In this document: one piece after another, positions 1 through 8,738 of the stretch
Layout of the letters: the number at the start of each line of letters is the position of its first letter
Numbering within the stretch: position 1 is the stretch's first letter
Assembly: GCF_023015695.1 (NCBI RefSeq)
Contig: NZ_JALKAS010000001.1
Location: forward strand, 2,170,001 to 2,234,000
DNA: 64,000 nucleotides
Reading direction: 5' to 3'
DNA from: Jannaschia sp. S6380
Lineage (GTDB): Bacteria; Pseudomonadota; Alphaproteobacteria; Rhodobacterales; Rhodobacteraceae
Notes under the pieces: model-generated
What the model was told of the DNA's origin: nothing
Seen by the model: only the letters and a program-made list of their open reading frames with translations
Databases searched by the model: none
Program-made: the position numbers and the translations under genes

Positions 1-217
1 CGGCGCGCGCGAAATCCGCGACCACGCGCGTCACGGCGTCGGGGTCGGTGACGTCGCCCGGCAGGACGTGGGCGGCCGGATGACCCCCGGCCACGGCGGC
101 CAGCGCATCGGCCCGCCGCGCCATCAGGCCGACCGCCCATCCGGCGTCCAGAAACAGGCGCGCGGTGGCCGCCCCGATCCCGGAGGAGGCGCCGGTGACG
201 AGGATGCTGCGGTTCAT
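1..217 (-). CDS. SDR-family oxidoreductase, N-terminal part
   Basis: This is the first 72 codons of a short-chain dehydrogenase/reductase; the rest lies beyond the window edge. The N-terminus reads MNRSILVTGASSGIG, the classical Rossmann TGxxxGxG cofactor loop at residues 8-15, which is known to bind NAD(P)H. The start ATG overlaps the stop of the upstream helicase gene as ATGA, so the two are probably translationally coupled. The substrate cannot be predicted from this fragment. Confidence 0.85.
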   Translation of the reverse strand, partial: MNRSILVTGASSGIGAATARLFLDAGWAVGLMARRADALAAVAGGHPAAHVLPGDVTDPDAVTRVVADFARA

Positions 218-1743
218 TCGGTCTCCTCCTGCGAAAGGGTCAGGGGCGCGGGCTCGGCCCTAAGGTCCGACGTGTCCAGCGGCCTGCGGGGCATCGCCAG
301 CGCATAGCGTCGCACCCAGATCAGCCGCGTGACGGCGCGCGTGATCGCGACATAGGCCAGGCGTTTCCAGAGTTGCTGCCCCGCCTCCATCCGGCCGGCG
401 CGACTGGCGGCATAGAGGTCGGGCGCGAAGACCTGCACCGCGTCCCACTGGCTGCCTTGCGCCTTGTGCGTCGTGACGGCCGCGCCATGCAGAAAGGCCG
501 CACCCATCCGCGCGGCGAAGGGCAGGAAGGGCTCCTCCTCCTCGGGGTGCTCGATCTTGACGATGGAACTGACGCTGATCTCGGGCTCGGGGGCGCCGAC
601 GACATGCAGCTTGCTGAAGCCGGGCTTGCGGCCGGGGCCCAGATAGACGACCTGCGCACCCTTGATGAGGCCCCGCGCCTCAAGGTCGATGCGCCGCTTG
701 CGATGCTTCAGCGGCAGTTCCAGCCCGTCGCAGATCAACGGCTCCCCCGGAAGAAGCTGTGTGTCGTCGGCCCCGTGCGCCTGACGAAAGGCCCGGATCA
801 GGCGGATGCGGGTGGCATTGCGCCAGACCAGGACGGGTGAGCGCGCCATCAGGTCGCTGTCGACGCGGGCGGCGACCTCGACCCGGTCATCGCGCGCGGC
901 CGCGTCCTCGACCATCCGTTCGAAATCCTGGAAGTCCAGCGCCGGATCGCCCAGCGCATGCGCCAGGTCGAGGATCGGGCTGTCCGCCTCCTGCCGGTGG
1001 ACACGATCGAGATGCAGGTGGTCGTCGCCCGCGAAGCGATCGAACACCATCCGGCCGGACTGGTTCACGGGGGCGAGCTGCGCCGGATCGCCGAAGAGGA
1101 CGAGTGTCGGAAAGATCTCCTTCAGGTCCTCGTATTGCTTGTCATCGAGCATCGAGGATTCGTCGACGAACCCGATGTCGAGGGGGCTGTCCCGTCGTTT
1201 CCATCCGGTGATGAAATCCGATCCGCGCAAGCCCGCCGCGGCCAGTGCGCCGGGGACGGACCCGGTTTCGTCGAAAACACGCTTGGCCCGGTCCATCGCC
1301 TCGTCGGTCAGGCCCTCGACCGTGGTGGGCCGGTCGCGGTCTCCGGCCAGCCATTCGGCCAGCTTTTCGTATTCCGGGTCGTAGACAGGGGTGTAGAGGA
1401 TGCGGTGGATCGTCGTCGCCGGCACGCCGCGCGTGCGCAGGACGCTGGCCGCCTTGTTGGTGGGCGCCAAGACGGCCAGCGTGCGGCGGTCGCGGCGCTT
1501 GCGCTCATAATCGCCCGAGACGAGGTCGAGCCCGGCCCCGCGCAGCGCCTGCACGAGCTGCGCCAGAAGCAGCGTCTTGCCCGACCCGGCCTTGCCGGTG
1601 ACGGCGAGCACCCGGCTGTCGTCATCCTCGCGCGCGGCGGCGAAACCTTCGACCAGGTCGATCCCGCTCTCGCCCAGAACCTCGGCGATGCGGTCCCATG
1701 CACTGGCCTGATCGGCTGAGAGGGCGGGGGCGCTGCTGTCCAC
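214..1743 (-). CDS. RecD-like ATP-dependent DNA helicase
   Basis: A 509-residue superfamily 1 helicase of the RecD/Dda type. Visible motifs are the Walker A loop GKAGSGKT at residues 50-57, APTNKAA (motif Ia) near 94, VDESSML (motif II) near 193, FGDPAQLAPV (motif III) near 218, and a C-terminal UvrD_C_2-type segment with TTHKAQGSQWD and YVAITRA. It lacks the long N-terminus of RecD2, so it is a short stand-alone RecD-like protein rather than a RecBCD subunit. It is probably cytoplasmic and acts in DNA unwinding or repair. It is followed by an SDR gene in a 4-base overlap and preceded by luxI on the same strand. Confidence 0.88.
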   Translation of the reverse strand: MDSSAPALSADQASAWDRIAEVLGESGIDLVEGFAAAREDDDSRVLAVTGKAGSGKTLLLAQLVQALRGAGLDLVSGDYERKRRDRRTLAVLAPTNKAASVLRTRGVPATTIHRILYTPVYDPEYEKLAEWLAGDRDRPTTVEGLTDEAMDRAKRVFDETGSVPGALAAAGLRGSDFITGWKRRDSPLDIGFVDESSMLDDKQYEDLKEIFPTLVLFGDPAQLAPVNQSGRMVFDRFAGDDHLHLDRVHRQEADSPILDLAHALGDPALDFQDFERMVEDAAARDDRVEVAARVDSDLMARSPVLVWRNATRIRLIRAFRQAHGADDTQLLPGEPLICDGLELPLKHRKRRIDLEARGLIKGAQVVYLGPGRKPGFSKLHVVGAPEPEISVSSIVKIEHPEEEEPFLPFAARMGAAFLHGAAVTTHKAQGSQWDAVQVFAPDLYAASRAGRMEAGQQLWKRLAYVAITRAVTRLIWVRRYALAMPRRPLDTSDLRAEPAPLTLSQEETE

Positions 1744-1760
1744 CGCCCCCTTCTACCCGG

Positions 1761-2378
1761 TCAGGCGCGGACGGGAAGGGGCAGCCCTTCCAGCGCGGTC
1801 TCGAAGGCGCGGCGCAGGGCCTCGGGCTCGATCCCGGTATCGGCGCAGAGCTTGGCATGCACCTCCTCGGAGAAGGTCCAGAGCCCGGCGGCGATGCCGT
1901 CGCGGTGCCCCAGCATCTCGGGCGACCAGCCCAACCGGCGATAGACGCGCACCATGGGCCGGTCGAACACGCCCAGCGACTGGCGCACGCCGATGGCGAG
2001 CCCCAGTTCGGATGCCGCGAGGAGCAGCATCTGCGCCACCCGGCCCGACGCGTTGGGCGACAGGCAGAAGCGCGTGCATTCCCAGACGTCCGGGCTGCTG
2101 ATCGGGCGGTGGTCGACGAGATGCGGGAAGATCTCGGCCAGCATGGTCCGGCCGGTGGTAGGCAGGAACCGCATCGAGCCGGCGTGATGGCCCTTCTCGT
2201 CCTCGACCACGACATAAAGCGGGTCGAGAACGTCGTACTGGTCGGTCTCCCAACCCATGTCGTCCACGGTGACGTCCCACCCCATCCGGTCCCGGAACTG
2301 CGTTGCGCGATCTCGGAACATTTCCGCTGCCAGTTCGGCATGCTGTTCCATCTGTGAGCCGTAAAAGTAGCGGATCAT
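1761..2378 (-). CDS. acyl-homoserine-lactone synthase (LuxI family)
   Basis: A 205-residue LuxI-type autoinducer synthase, which makes N-acyl-homoserine lactones from S-adenosylmethionine and acyl-ACP. Counting from the ATG at 2378, the family's invariant residues fall at the expected positions: R24, F28, W34, D46, D49, R70, E100 and R103. That register, and an AGGAGAG Shine-Dalgarno just upstream, favour this start over an upstream in-frame ATG at 2396. No luxR-type receptor gene lies next to it in the window, so its partner is elsewhere or lost. The acyl-chain specificity cannot be told from the sequence. Confidence 0.93.
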   Translation of the reverse strand: MIRYFYGSQMEQHAELAAEMFRDRATQFRDRMGWDVTVDDMGWETDQYDVLDPLYVVVEDEKGHHAGSMRFLPTTGRTMLAEIFPHLVDHRPISSPDVWECTRFCLSPNASGRVAQMLLLAASELGLAIGVRQSLGVFDRPMVRVYRRLGWSPEMLGHRDGIAAGLWTFSEEVHAKLCADTGIEPEALRRAFETALEGLPLPVRA

Positions 2379-2440
2379 TGGTCTCTCTCCTGTCAACAGT
2401 GACAGGATTGAGTCTGCGCGTTGAAGTTTAGGAAAGGTTA

Positions 2441-2469
2441 ACGTGGCAAAAATTGGGCAAAAACCACGT
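2441..2469 (-). promoter_or_regulatory. composite repeat upstream of luxI
   Basis: About 63 bases upstream of the luxI start, an inverted pair (ACGTGG at 2441-2446, CCACGT at 2464-2469) encloses two direct copies of GGCAAAAA at 2445-2452 and 2456-2463, 11 bases apart, which is one helical turn. It does not match the 20-base lux box. It could be an operator for a non-LuxR regulator. The remainder of the 2379-2623 gap shows nothing else I can support. Confidence 0.35.
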
Positions 2470-2623
2470 GATTCCGCCGATATACGGCTGGATTTCCGGT
2501 CCGATCAGGGAATTTGTCGCCCCTTCGGGGACTGATTCGTTTACCTTTGGGGCGCATTTGCGGCGGCGCGACGCGGTGTGCAACCCGCGCCGCGTCCGCC
2601 TGATCGTCGGTCCCGCCCGGGGA

Positions 2624-3916
2624 TCAGTCGGCCTTGCCGGCCTCCAGCACATCCTCCAGCGTCCGCAGGCCCGTCACGGGCGCCTGGACCAGCACCGCCA
2701 TGTTGCCCGGCTTGTGCTGGTTGCGGCGCATCTTCATATGCGCCTCCGGCAGGTCGTCCCAGGCGAAGCATTCGGACATGCAGGGGTCGAGCCGCCGTTC
2801 CACCATCAGGTTGTTGGCCGCGCTCGCTTGCTTGAGATGCGCGAAATGGCTGCCCTGGAGCCGCTTCTGGTGCATCCACATGTAGCGGACGTCGAAAGTC
2901 AGGTTGTAGCCGGTCGTCCCGGCGCAGATCACGACCATGCCGCCCTTCTTGCACACGAAGGTCGAGACGGGGAACGTCGCCTCGCCCGGATGCTCGAACA
3001 CCATGTCGACATTGTTGCCCTTGCCGGTGATGTCCCAGATGGCCTTGCCGAACTTGCGCGTCTCGGCGAACCAGGTGGCGTATTCGGGCGTGCCCACGGT
3101 CGGCAACTGCCCCCAGCAGTCGAAATCGTTGCGGTTGATGACGCCCTTGGCGCCCAGACCCATCACGAAGTCGCGCTTGCTCTCGTCGCTGATGACGCCG
3201 ATCGCGTTGGCACCGGCGGTATTGATGAGTTGGATTGCGTAGGAGCCGAGGCCCCCCGACGCGCCCCAGACGAGGACGTTCTGGCCGGGCTTCAGGTCGT
3301 GCGGCTCGTGCCCGAACAGCATGCGGTAGGCCGTGGCCAGCGTCAGGGTGTAGCAGGCCGACTCTTCCCAGGTCAGGTGGCGCGGGCGCGGCATGAGCTG
3401 CTGCGACTGGACGCGGGTGAATTGCGCGAAACTGCCGTCGGGCGTCTCGTAACCCCAGATGCGCTGGGTCGGCGAATACATCGGGTCGCCGCCGTTGCAT
3501 TCCTCGTCGTCGCCGTCGTCCTGGTTGCAGTGGATCACGACCTCATCGCCGACCTTCCACCGCTTCACCTTGTCGCCCACGGCCCAGACGATGCCGGACG
3601 CGTCGCTGCCCGCAATGTGATAGGGTGCCTTGTGGCCGTCGAACGGACTGATCGGCACGCCGAGCGAAGCCCAGACGCCGTTGTAGTTCACGCCCGCCGC
3701 CATCACGAGAACGAGGACGTCCTGGCTGTCGAGTTCGGGGATCTCGACGACTTCCTGCTGCATGGCGGTGTCGGGCTCGCCATGGCGTTCGCGGCGGATG
3801 GCCCAGGCATACATCTGCTTGGGGACATGGCCGAGCGGTGGCATCTCCCCCATCTCGTAAAGGTCTTTGGCCACGGCGTCGTAGGAAAGCGGGCCGGGTT
3901 GCGTGTCGAGCGCCAT
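2624..3916 (-). CDS. ccr: crotonyl-CoA carboxylase/reductase
   Basis: A 430-residue medium-chain dehydrogenase/reductase that converts crotonyl-CoA, CO2 and NADPH to ethylmalonyl-CoA, the key step of the ethylmalonyl-CoA pathway for acetate assimilation. It has the family N-terminus (MALDTQPGPLSYDAVAKDL), the GroES-like fold, and the nucleotide loop VWGASGGLGSYA. The ATG at 3916 was chosen because AGGAGG sits 7 bases upstream and the N-terminus matches the family; the frame stays open further upstream without coding character. The 110-base gap upstream (3917-4026) contains three GCAAC repeats (3954, 3967, 3990) whose role is unknown. Its neighbours are an acyltransferase and divergent ecm. 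Confidence 0.95.
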   Translation of the reverse strand: MALDTQPGPLSYDAVAKDLYEMGEMPPLGHVPKQMYAWAIRRERHGEPDTAMQQEVVEIPELDSQDVLVLVMAAGVNYNGVWASLGVPISPFDGHKAPYHIAGSDASGIVWAVGDKVKRWKVGDEVVIHCNQDDGDDEECNGGDPMYSPTQRIWGYETPDGSFAQFTRVQSQQLMPRPRHLTWEESACYTLTLATAYRMLFGHEPHDLKPGQNVLVWGASGGLGSYAIQLINTAGANAIGVISDESKRDFVMGLGAKGVINRNDFDCWGQLPTVGTPEYATWFAETRKFGKAIWDITGKGNNVDMVFEHPGEATFPVSTFVCKKGGMVVICAGTTGYNLTFDVRYMWMHQKRLQGSHFAHLKQASAANNLMVERRLDPCMSECFAWDDLPEAHMKMRRNQHKPGNMAVLVQAPVTGLRTLEDVLEAGKAD

Positions 3917-4026
3917 GTCAGTGCCTCCTGAAGCTATGCCGCGTCGCGGAATCGCAACGCTGCGCTGCAACAGCGCTAACATTCGTATCGCAACATTCCA
4001 ACCCCGGGTCGGGACATTATGAAACT

Positions 4027-5391
4027 TTATGACCCATCTACAGATCCCGGAAGCGTGTTCGCGTAGAAGGCAAAGACGTCTTCCCACCCCTCCTCCGGCG
4101 TGATCGCGCCCCCGTCGAGGCGCAGCGCCCGGCGTACTTCCAGCATGCGGAGCGCGACCAGCGCGGTCTCCCGCGCCTCGCGGTTGGCGTGGTGGACGAC
4201 GTGGCCGGCGGCGCGCCAGGCATCCGCGTGCGCGTCCAGATGGGCGGCGACTGCGCTCACGTCGCGGGCCCCGGCATGCAGCGCCTCGCAGACCAGCGCC
4301 ATCGGCAGGACGGGCAGGACCTCGGCGATGCGGTCCATCAACTCCTGCCCGAGCGCGGCGGCCGGATCGGTCGCGCCCTGCCAGCGGAAACGGTGCAGCG
4401 ACAGCGGCCGCCCGAAGGCCACGGCGGCATAGCCGAACCGGCTGAACCGTCCGGTCACGCGCAACTGGATGTGGCGCCAGAGATAGCGAACCACCATCCA
4501 CCAACGCAGCCGGAACGCGCCTGCCCCATCCGTCCCGGCGGCGATCAGGACGCGGTCCTCCAGCACACGCTCGTAATTCACGGCCACCGGCACGAAGATC
4601 ACGTCGCGCGCCTCCTCGATGTCGTGATCGGCCAGGATGTAGCTGAGGATGCCGAGCTTCGGCGGTTGCAGCGCCCCGTCACGCGACAGCCGACCCTCGG
4701 GGAAGACCGCCTGCGTCACGCCGTTCCGCGTGGCGATCTGGACGTAGCGCGCCAGGATCCGACGATAAAGCGGGTTGAGGTCGCGCCGTCGCACGAAATA
4801 GCCCCCCATCGCCCGGATCAGCGAACCCAACGGCCACCGGCGCGCCCATTCGCCCACCGCATAGGCCAGCGCCGTGTGCCGCGCCGCCAGCCAGGTAACG
4901 AGGACGTAATCCATGTTGCTGCGGTGGTTGAGCACGAAGATTACCGTTGCGTCCCCGGGCAGGTCCTCGGTCGCCTCGGCCTCGCCCGTGACGCGCACGC
5001 GGTAGAGGCTGCGCGACAGCCAGCGCGCCAGCCGCGTGGCGACGCCGAAATAGAGCTGCGCCGAGAAGCCGGGCACGATCTCACGGGCATAGCGCCTGGC
5101 GGTCTCGAAGGCGACGGCCTCGGGGATGCCGGTCTCGCGCGCGTGGTCGAGAATGGCCTGCGCGACCTGTGGATCATGGGTCAGCCGGTTGATGGTGTCG
5201 GTCCGGCGGGCCAGTTTGAACGGCTGGATCGGGCGCTTGAGGCGGGCGTTCAGGCGCGTGACGAGACGTTCGGCGCGGCGGCGGAAGAACCAGCGGACCG
5301 AGGGGAACAGGAAATGCGACGCAAAGGTCACCGCCGCGAAGGCGAGGAGGAGCAGAAGCGCCCAGAGCGGTATCTCGACAGTGCGGAACAC
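4027..5391 (-). CDS. glycerol-3-phosphate/1-acylglycerol-3-phosphate acyltransferase family protein
   Basis: A 454-residue PlsB/PlsC-superfamily acyltransferase. It has an N-terminal membrane segment (about residues 8-28), the catalytic HX4D motif in NHRSNMD (H156, D161), and the FPEGRLSRDG block that binds glycerol phosphate. A long C-terminal extension resembles the PlsB class more than PlsC. It probably acylates glycerol-3-phosphate or lysophosphatidate at the inner membrane. It lies directly upstream of ccr on the same strand and divergent from ecm. Confidence 0.85.
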   Translation of the reverse strand: MFRTVEIPLWALLLLLAFAAVTFASHFLFPSVRWFFRRRAERLVTRLNARLKRPIQPFKLARRTDTINRLTHDPQVAQAILDHARETGIPEAVAFETARRYAREIVPGFSAQLYFGVATRLARWLSRSLYRVRVTGEAEATEDLPGDATVIFVLNHRSNMDYVLVTWLAARHTALAYAVGEWARRWPLGSLIRAMGGYFVRRRDLNPLYRRILARYVQIATRNGVTQAVFPEGRLSRDGALQPPKLGILSYILADHDIEEARDVIFVPVAVNYERVLEDRVLIAAGTDGAGAFRLRWWMVVRYLWRHIQLRVTGRFSRFGYAAVAFGRPLSLHRFRWQGATDPAAALGQELMDRIAEVLPVLPMALVCEALHAGARDVSAVAAHLDAHADAWRAAGHVVHHANREARETALVALRMLEVRRALRLDGGAITPEEGWEDVFAFYANTLPGSVDGS

Positions 5392-5527
5392 GCCGCGATC
5401 AGGTCCCGCCGACCGATGGATGCGCGTTGGTCTTCGTCACGCGGGGCGGGGTGATCGAGCATCCATGGATCACCTATAACACCGTATCGGCGCGGTCATA
5501 CAGCCACCCTTGCCGCATCGCAGCGAA

Positions 5528-5582
5528 TTGACGGGGCTGGACATGTCCTATATTTCCGCCTGAGGGAAACAATATTGCGCAA
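5528..5582 (+). promoter_or_regulatory. candidate ecm promoter with palindromes
   Basis: TTGACG (5528-5533) and TATATT (5549-5554) resemble -35 and -10 boxes, but the 15-base spacer is short. The spacer contains the perfect palindrome GGACATGTCC (5539-5548). A second palindrome, TTGCGCAA (5575-5582), lies just before the ribosome-binding site. This second site is similar to, but not the same as, the TTTGCAAA half-sites known for ScfR-type regulators of acyl-CoA metabolism in related bacteria. Confidence 0.4.
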
Positions 5583-5591
5583 AGGCTCACC

Positions 5592-7553
5592 GTGATGCAG
5601 AAGGATCGGCCCTGGCTTTTCCGGACTTACGCGGGTCATTCGACGGCCGCGAAATCCAACGCGCTTTACCGGGCGAACCTGGACCGCGGGCAGACCGGCC
5701 TGTCGGTGGCCTTCGACCTGCCCACGCAGACCGGATACGACAGCGACCACGTTCTGGCCCGGGGCGAGGTCGGCAAGGTCGGTGTGCCGGTGGCGCATCT
5801 GGGCGACATGCGCACGCTCTTCGCGGATATCCCGCTGGAGAAGATGAACACGTCGATGACGATTAACGCGACGGCGCCGTGGTTGCTCGCGCTCTATATC
5901 GCGGTGGCCGAGGAGCAGGGCGCGGACGTCGCGGCCCTTCAGGGGACGGTGCAGAACGATCTGGTGAAGGAATACCTGTCGCGGGGCACCTATGTCCTGC
6001 CGCCTGGACCGTCGATGAAGCTGATTTCGGATGTCGCGGCCTATTGCTATTCCGAGGTGCCGAAATGGAATCCGATGAATGTCTGTTCCTATCACCTGCA
6101 GGAGGCCGGCGCGACGCCGGAGCAAGAACTGGCCTTCGCGCTCGCGACTGCGACGGCGGTTCTCGATACGCTCCGCGACCGCGTCCCGGCTGAGGATTTT
6201 CCCCGACTGGTCGGCCGTATCTCGTTCTTCGTGAATGCCGGAATCCGTTTCGTCACCGAAATGTGCAAGATGCGCGCCTTCGTGGAATTGTGGGACGAGA
6301 TCTGCCGCGAGAGATACGGTGTCGAGGATCCGAAATACCGGCGGTTCCGCTATGGCGTTCAGGTCAATTCCCTGGGCCTGACCGAACAGCAGCCCGAAAA
6401 CAACGTCTACCGCATTCTGCTGGAAATGCTGGCCGTCACCCTGTCGAAGAACGCGCGCGCCCGCGCCGTGCAATTGCCCGCATGGAACGAGGCCCTGGGC
6501 CTGCCGCGACCCTGGGACCAACAATGGTCGCTGCGCATGCAGCAGGTGCTGGCCTATGAAACGGATCTTCTGGAATACGGCGACCTGTTCGACGGATCGC
6601 CGGTCGTCGCCGCCAGGGTCGAGGCGCTGAAGGACGGGGCGCGGCAGGAACTGGCGACGCTGGACGCGATGGGGGGTGCGGTGGCCGCGATCGGCTACAT
6701 GAAGGGGCGGCTGGTGGAGTCGAACGCCGAACGGCTCGCCCGGATCGAGACCGGCGAGACGACCGTCGTCGGCGTGAACGCCTGGACCAATGGCGAGCCG
6801 TCGCCGCTTGTGGGCGAGGATGGCGGCATCATGACCGTGGACCCCACCGTCGAAGCCGAGCAGATCGCCCGGCTGGAGGCCTGGCGCGCCGGTCGCGATG
6901 CCGATGCCGTCGAAGGCGCGCTGGACGCGCTGACCCGCGCTGCCCGTGCCGGGGAGAACATCATGCAGCCCTCGATCGCGGCCGCGAAGGCCGGCGTGAC
7001 GACCGGCGAATGGGCCGGCGTGATGCGCGCGGTTCATGGGGAATATCGTGGTCCGACCGGGGTTTCGGACGCGCCCTCGAACCGCACCGACGGATTGGAG
7101 GCACTGCGCGCGGCGGTCGATGCCGTGTCGGACCGCTTGGGGCGACGGCTCTCGTTCCTGATGGGCAAGCCCGGGCTGGACGGACATTCCAACGGCGCCG
7201 AGCAGATCGCCGTGCGCGCGCGCGATTGCGGAATGACGATCCGGTACGAGGGCATCCGCCTGACGCCGGAGGCCATCGTCGCCGCGGCCGCCGAGACGGG
7301 CGCGCATGTCGTGGGCCTGTCCATCCTGTCGGGCAGCCACATTCCGCTGGTCAAGGATCTGGTGACGCGGATGCGCACTGGCGGGCTGGGGCATGTCCCG
7401 CTGATCGTCGGCGGCATCATCCCCGAGGAGGACGCCGCGCGGCTGCGGGCCATGGGTGTGGCCGCCGTCTATACGCCCAAGGACTTCGAGTTGAATGCCA
7501 TTATGGCCGATATCATCGAACTCGCCGATCCCGATCGGATGGCGGCGGAATGA
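5592..7553 (+). CDS. ecm: ethylmalonyl-CoA mutase
   Basis: A 653-residue B12-dependent mutase of the MeaA/Ecm type, converting (2R)-ethylmalonyl-CoA to methylsuccinyl-CoA. The N-terminus (QKDRPWLFRTYAGHSTA) and the TIM-barrel block FDLPTQTGYDSDH are typical. The C-terminal cobalamin domain has GLDGHSNGAEQ, in which the DxHxxG histidine ligates B12, followed by LSGSH and VGGIIP. A GTG at 5592 is immediately followed by ATG at 5595; GTG gives the length closest to relatives and AAGG is 6 bases upstream. It is divergent from the ccr-acyltransferase pair, so both steps of the pathway sit together. Confidence 0.95.
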   Translation: MMQKDRPWLFRTYAGHSTAAKSNALYRANLDRGQTGLSVAFDLPTQTGYDSDHVLARGEVGKVGVPVAHLGDMRTLFADIPLEKMNTSMTINATAPWLLALYIAVAEEQGADVAALQGTVQNDLVKEYLSRGTYVLPPGPSMKLISDVAAYCYSEVPKWNPMNVCSYHLQEAGATPEQELAFALATATAVLDTLRDRVPAEDFPRLVGRISFFVNAGIRFVTEMCKMRAFVELWDEICRERYGVEDPKYRRFRYGVQVNSLGLTEQQPENNVYRILLEMLAVTLSKNARARAVQLPAWNEALGLPRPWDQQWSLRMQQVLAYETDLLEYGDLFDGSPVVAARVEALKDGARQELATLDAMGGAVAAIGYMKGRLVESNAERLARIETGETTVVGVNAWTNGEPSPLVGEDGGIMTVDPTVEAEQIARLEAWRAGRDADAVEGALDALTRAARAGENIMQPSIAAAKAGVTTGEWAGVMRAVHGEYRGPTGVSDAPSNRTDGLEALRAAVDAVSDRLGRRLSFLMGKPGLDGHSNGAEQIAVRARDCGMTIRYEGIRLTPEAIVAAAAETGAHVVGLSILSGSHIPLVKDLVTRMRTGGLGHVPLIVGGIIPEEDAARLRAMGVAAVYTPKDFELNAIMADIIELADPDRMAAE

Positions 7554-7623
7554 ACGTTCTTGATTTCTGGATGATTCCATTCATAAGACAGGGTGGGGAA
7601 ATCCAGAAACCGGGAAACTTGGA

Positions 7624-7968
7624 ATGGCGAAATACGAAAAGATGACACGCGATGAACTCGAGAAAGAGCGGAACGAGACCGAGGCCCGCCTGCAGGAGAT
7701 CGCGCGTGCGCAATCGGAATATGACGGCCGCCGTCTGAAGGAATTGCGCGCCGAAATCGATGCGATGCTCGCCAAGGAAGGCTATTCCTTCGACGACCTG
7801 GCGGGCGGAAAGTCCGGCAAGCGCAATACGGGCGGGCGCGCCAAGGCCCCGGCGAAGTATCGCCACCCCGAGAATGGGTCGATCACCTGGTCGGGACGCG
7901 GGCGTCAGCCCGGCTGGTACAAGGAAGCCCTGGCCGGCGGCGCCAAGCCCGAGGACATGGCGGTCTAG
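7624..7968 (+). CDS. H-NS family nucleoid-associated protein
   Basis: A 114-residue H-NS/HvrA-type protein. Residues 1-50 form a charged coiled-coil oligomerisation region, and the C-terminus has the AT-hook-like DNA-binding core (KYRHPENGSITWSGRGRQPGW). Family members silence AT-rich or horizontally acquired DNA, and HvrA-like members in photosynthetic relatives modulate metabolic genes. It follows ecm by 70 bases and ends just before a strong terminator. Confidence 0.9.
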   Translation: MAKYEKMTRDELEKERNETEARLQEIARAQSEYDGRRLKELRAEIDAMLAKEGYSFDDLAGGKSGKRNTGGRAKAPAKYRHPENGSITWSGRGRQPGWYKEALAGGAKPEDMAV

Positions 7969-7989
7969 ACCTTTCATCGGATTAGACGG

Positions 7990-8016
7990 AAAAGGGGGCG
8001 ATCACGCCCCTTTTTT
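7990..8016 (+). terminator. rho-independent terminator
   Basis: GGGGCG (7995-8000), loop ATCA, CGCCCC (8005-8010) and then six T residues. The stem is extended by the A-run before it pairing with the T-run. It ends the H-NS transcript 18 bases before deoD. Confidence 0.9.
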
Positions 8017-8033
8017 CATTTCCGGAGCCGTCC

Positions 8034-8738
8034 ATGACCCCCCATATCCGCGCCGAAAAGGGCCAGATTGCCGAAACCGTCCTGCTGCCCGGCGATCCGC
8101 TGCGCGCGAAATGGGCGGCCGAGACGTTCCTCGAGGCACCGGAACTGGTGAACGACGTGCGCGGGATGCTGGGGTTCACCGGCACCTGGCGCGGCAACCG
8201 GGTGACGATCCACGGGTCGGGCATGGGGATGCCGTCGCTGTCGATCTATGCCAACGAGATGATCGCGCAATACGGGGCGAAGACCCTGATCCGGATCGGG
8301 TCCTGCGGCGCGATGCAGGAGCATGTCGGCATCCGCGACGTGATCCTGGCCATGACGGCGACGTCGATCTCGACCCCCTCGCGCGGGATATTGCGGGACC
8401 TGAACTTCGCGCCCTGCGCCGATTGGGACCTTCTGTCGGCGGCGCATCGCGCGGCCGAAGGCAAGGGGTCGAAGGTGCATGTGGGCGGGATCTATTCGTC
8501 GGACGTGTTCTACGACGAGCGGCCGGACCTGAACGAGCAGCTCACGCGTCATGGCGTCCTCGGCGTCGAGATGGAGGCGGCGGAACTTTATATCCTCGCC
8601 GCCCGCCACAAATGCCGCGCGCTGGCCGTCCTTACCGTCAGCGATCACCTGCTGACGCATGAGGCGCTGCCGGCGTCGGACCGTCAGTCGTCCTTCGGCG
8701 ACATGGTCGAGATCGCGCTGGAGGCGGCCTTCGCCTGA
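8034..8738 (+). CDS. deoD: purine-nucleoside phosphorylase, DeoD type
   Basis: A 234-residue hexameric-type phosphorylase that splits purine nucleosides with phosphate into base and (deoxy)ribose-1-phosphate. It has the phosphate-binding [10 protein letters not shown] near residue 20, the GSGMGMPS loop, the RIGSCGA block and the nucleoside-binding VEMEAAELY. The length is exactly that of E. coli DeoD. Its last 55 bases overlap the convergent creD gene. Confidence 0.95.
   Translation: MTPHIRAEKGQIAETVLLPGDPLRAKWAAETFLEAPELVNDVRGMLGFTGTWRGNRVTIHGSGMGMPSLSIYANEMIAQYGAKTLIRIGSCGAMQEHVGIRDVILAMTATSISTPSRGILRDLNFAPCADWDLLSAAHRAAEGKGSKVHVGGIYSSDVFYDERPDLNEQLTRHGVLGVEMEAAELYILAARHKCRALAVLTVSDHLLTHEALPASDRQSSFGDMVEIALEAAFA

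Noticed and set aside
2441..2469. Possible lux box upstream of luxI
   Set aside because: The inverted arms are 17 bases apart and do not match the 20-base lux-box pattern, so it is reported only as an unknown repeat.
3917..4504. Upstream extension of the ccr frame to give a 626-residue protein
   Set aside because: The extra part is antisense to the acyltransferase gene and unlike Ccr. The start at 3916 has an ideal ribosome-binding site.
5496..7580. A 694-codon open frame on the minus strand
   Set aside because: It mirrors ecm. Its composition is that of a GC-rich shadow frame and it has no start context.
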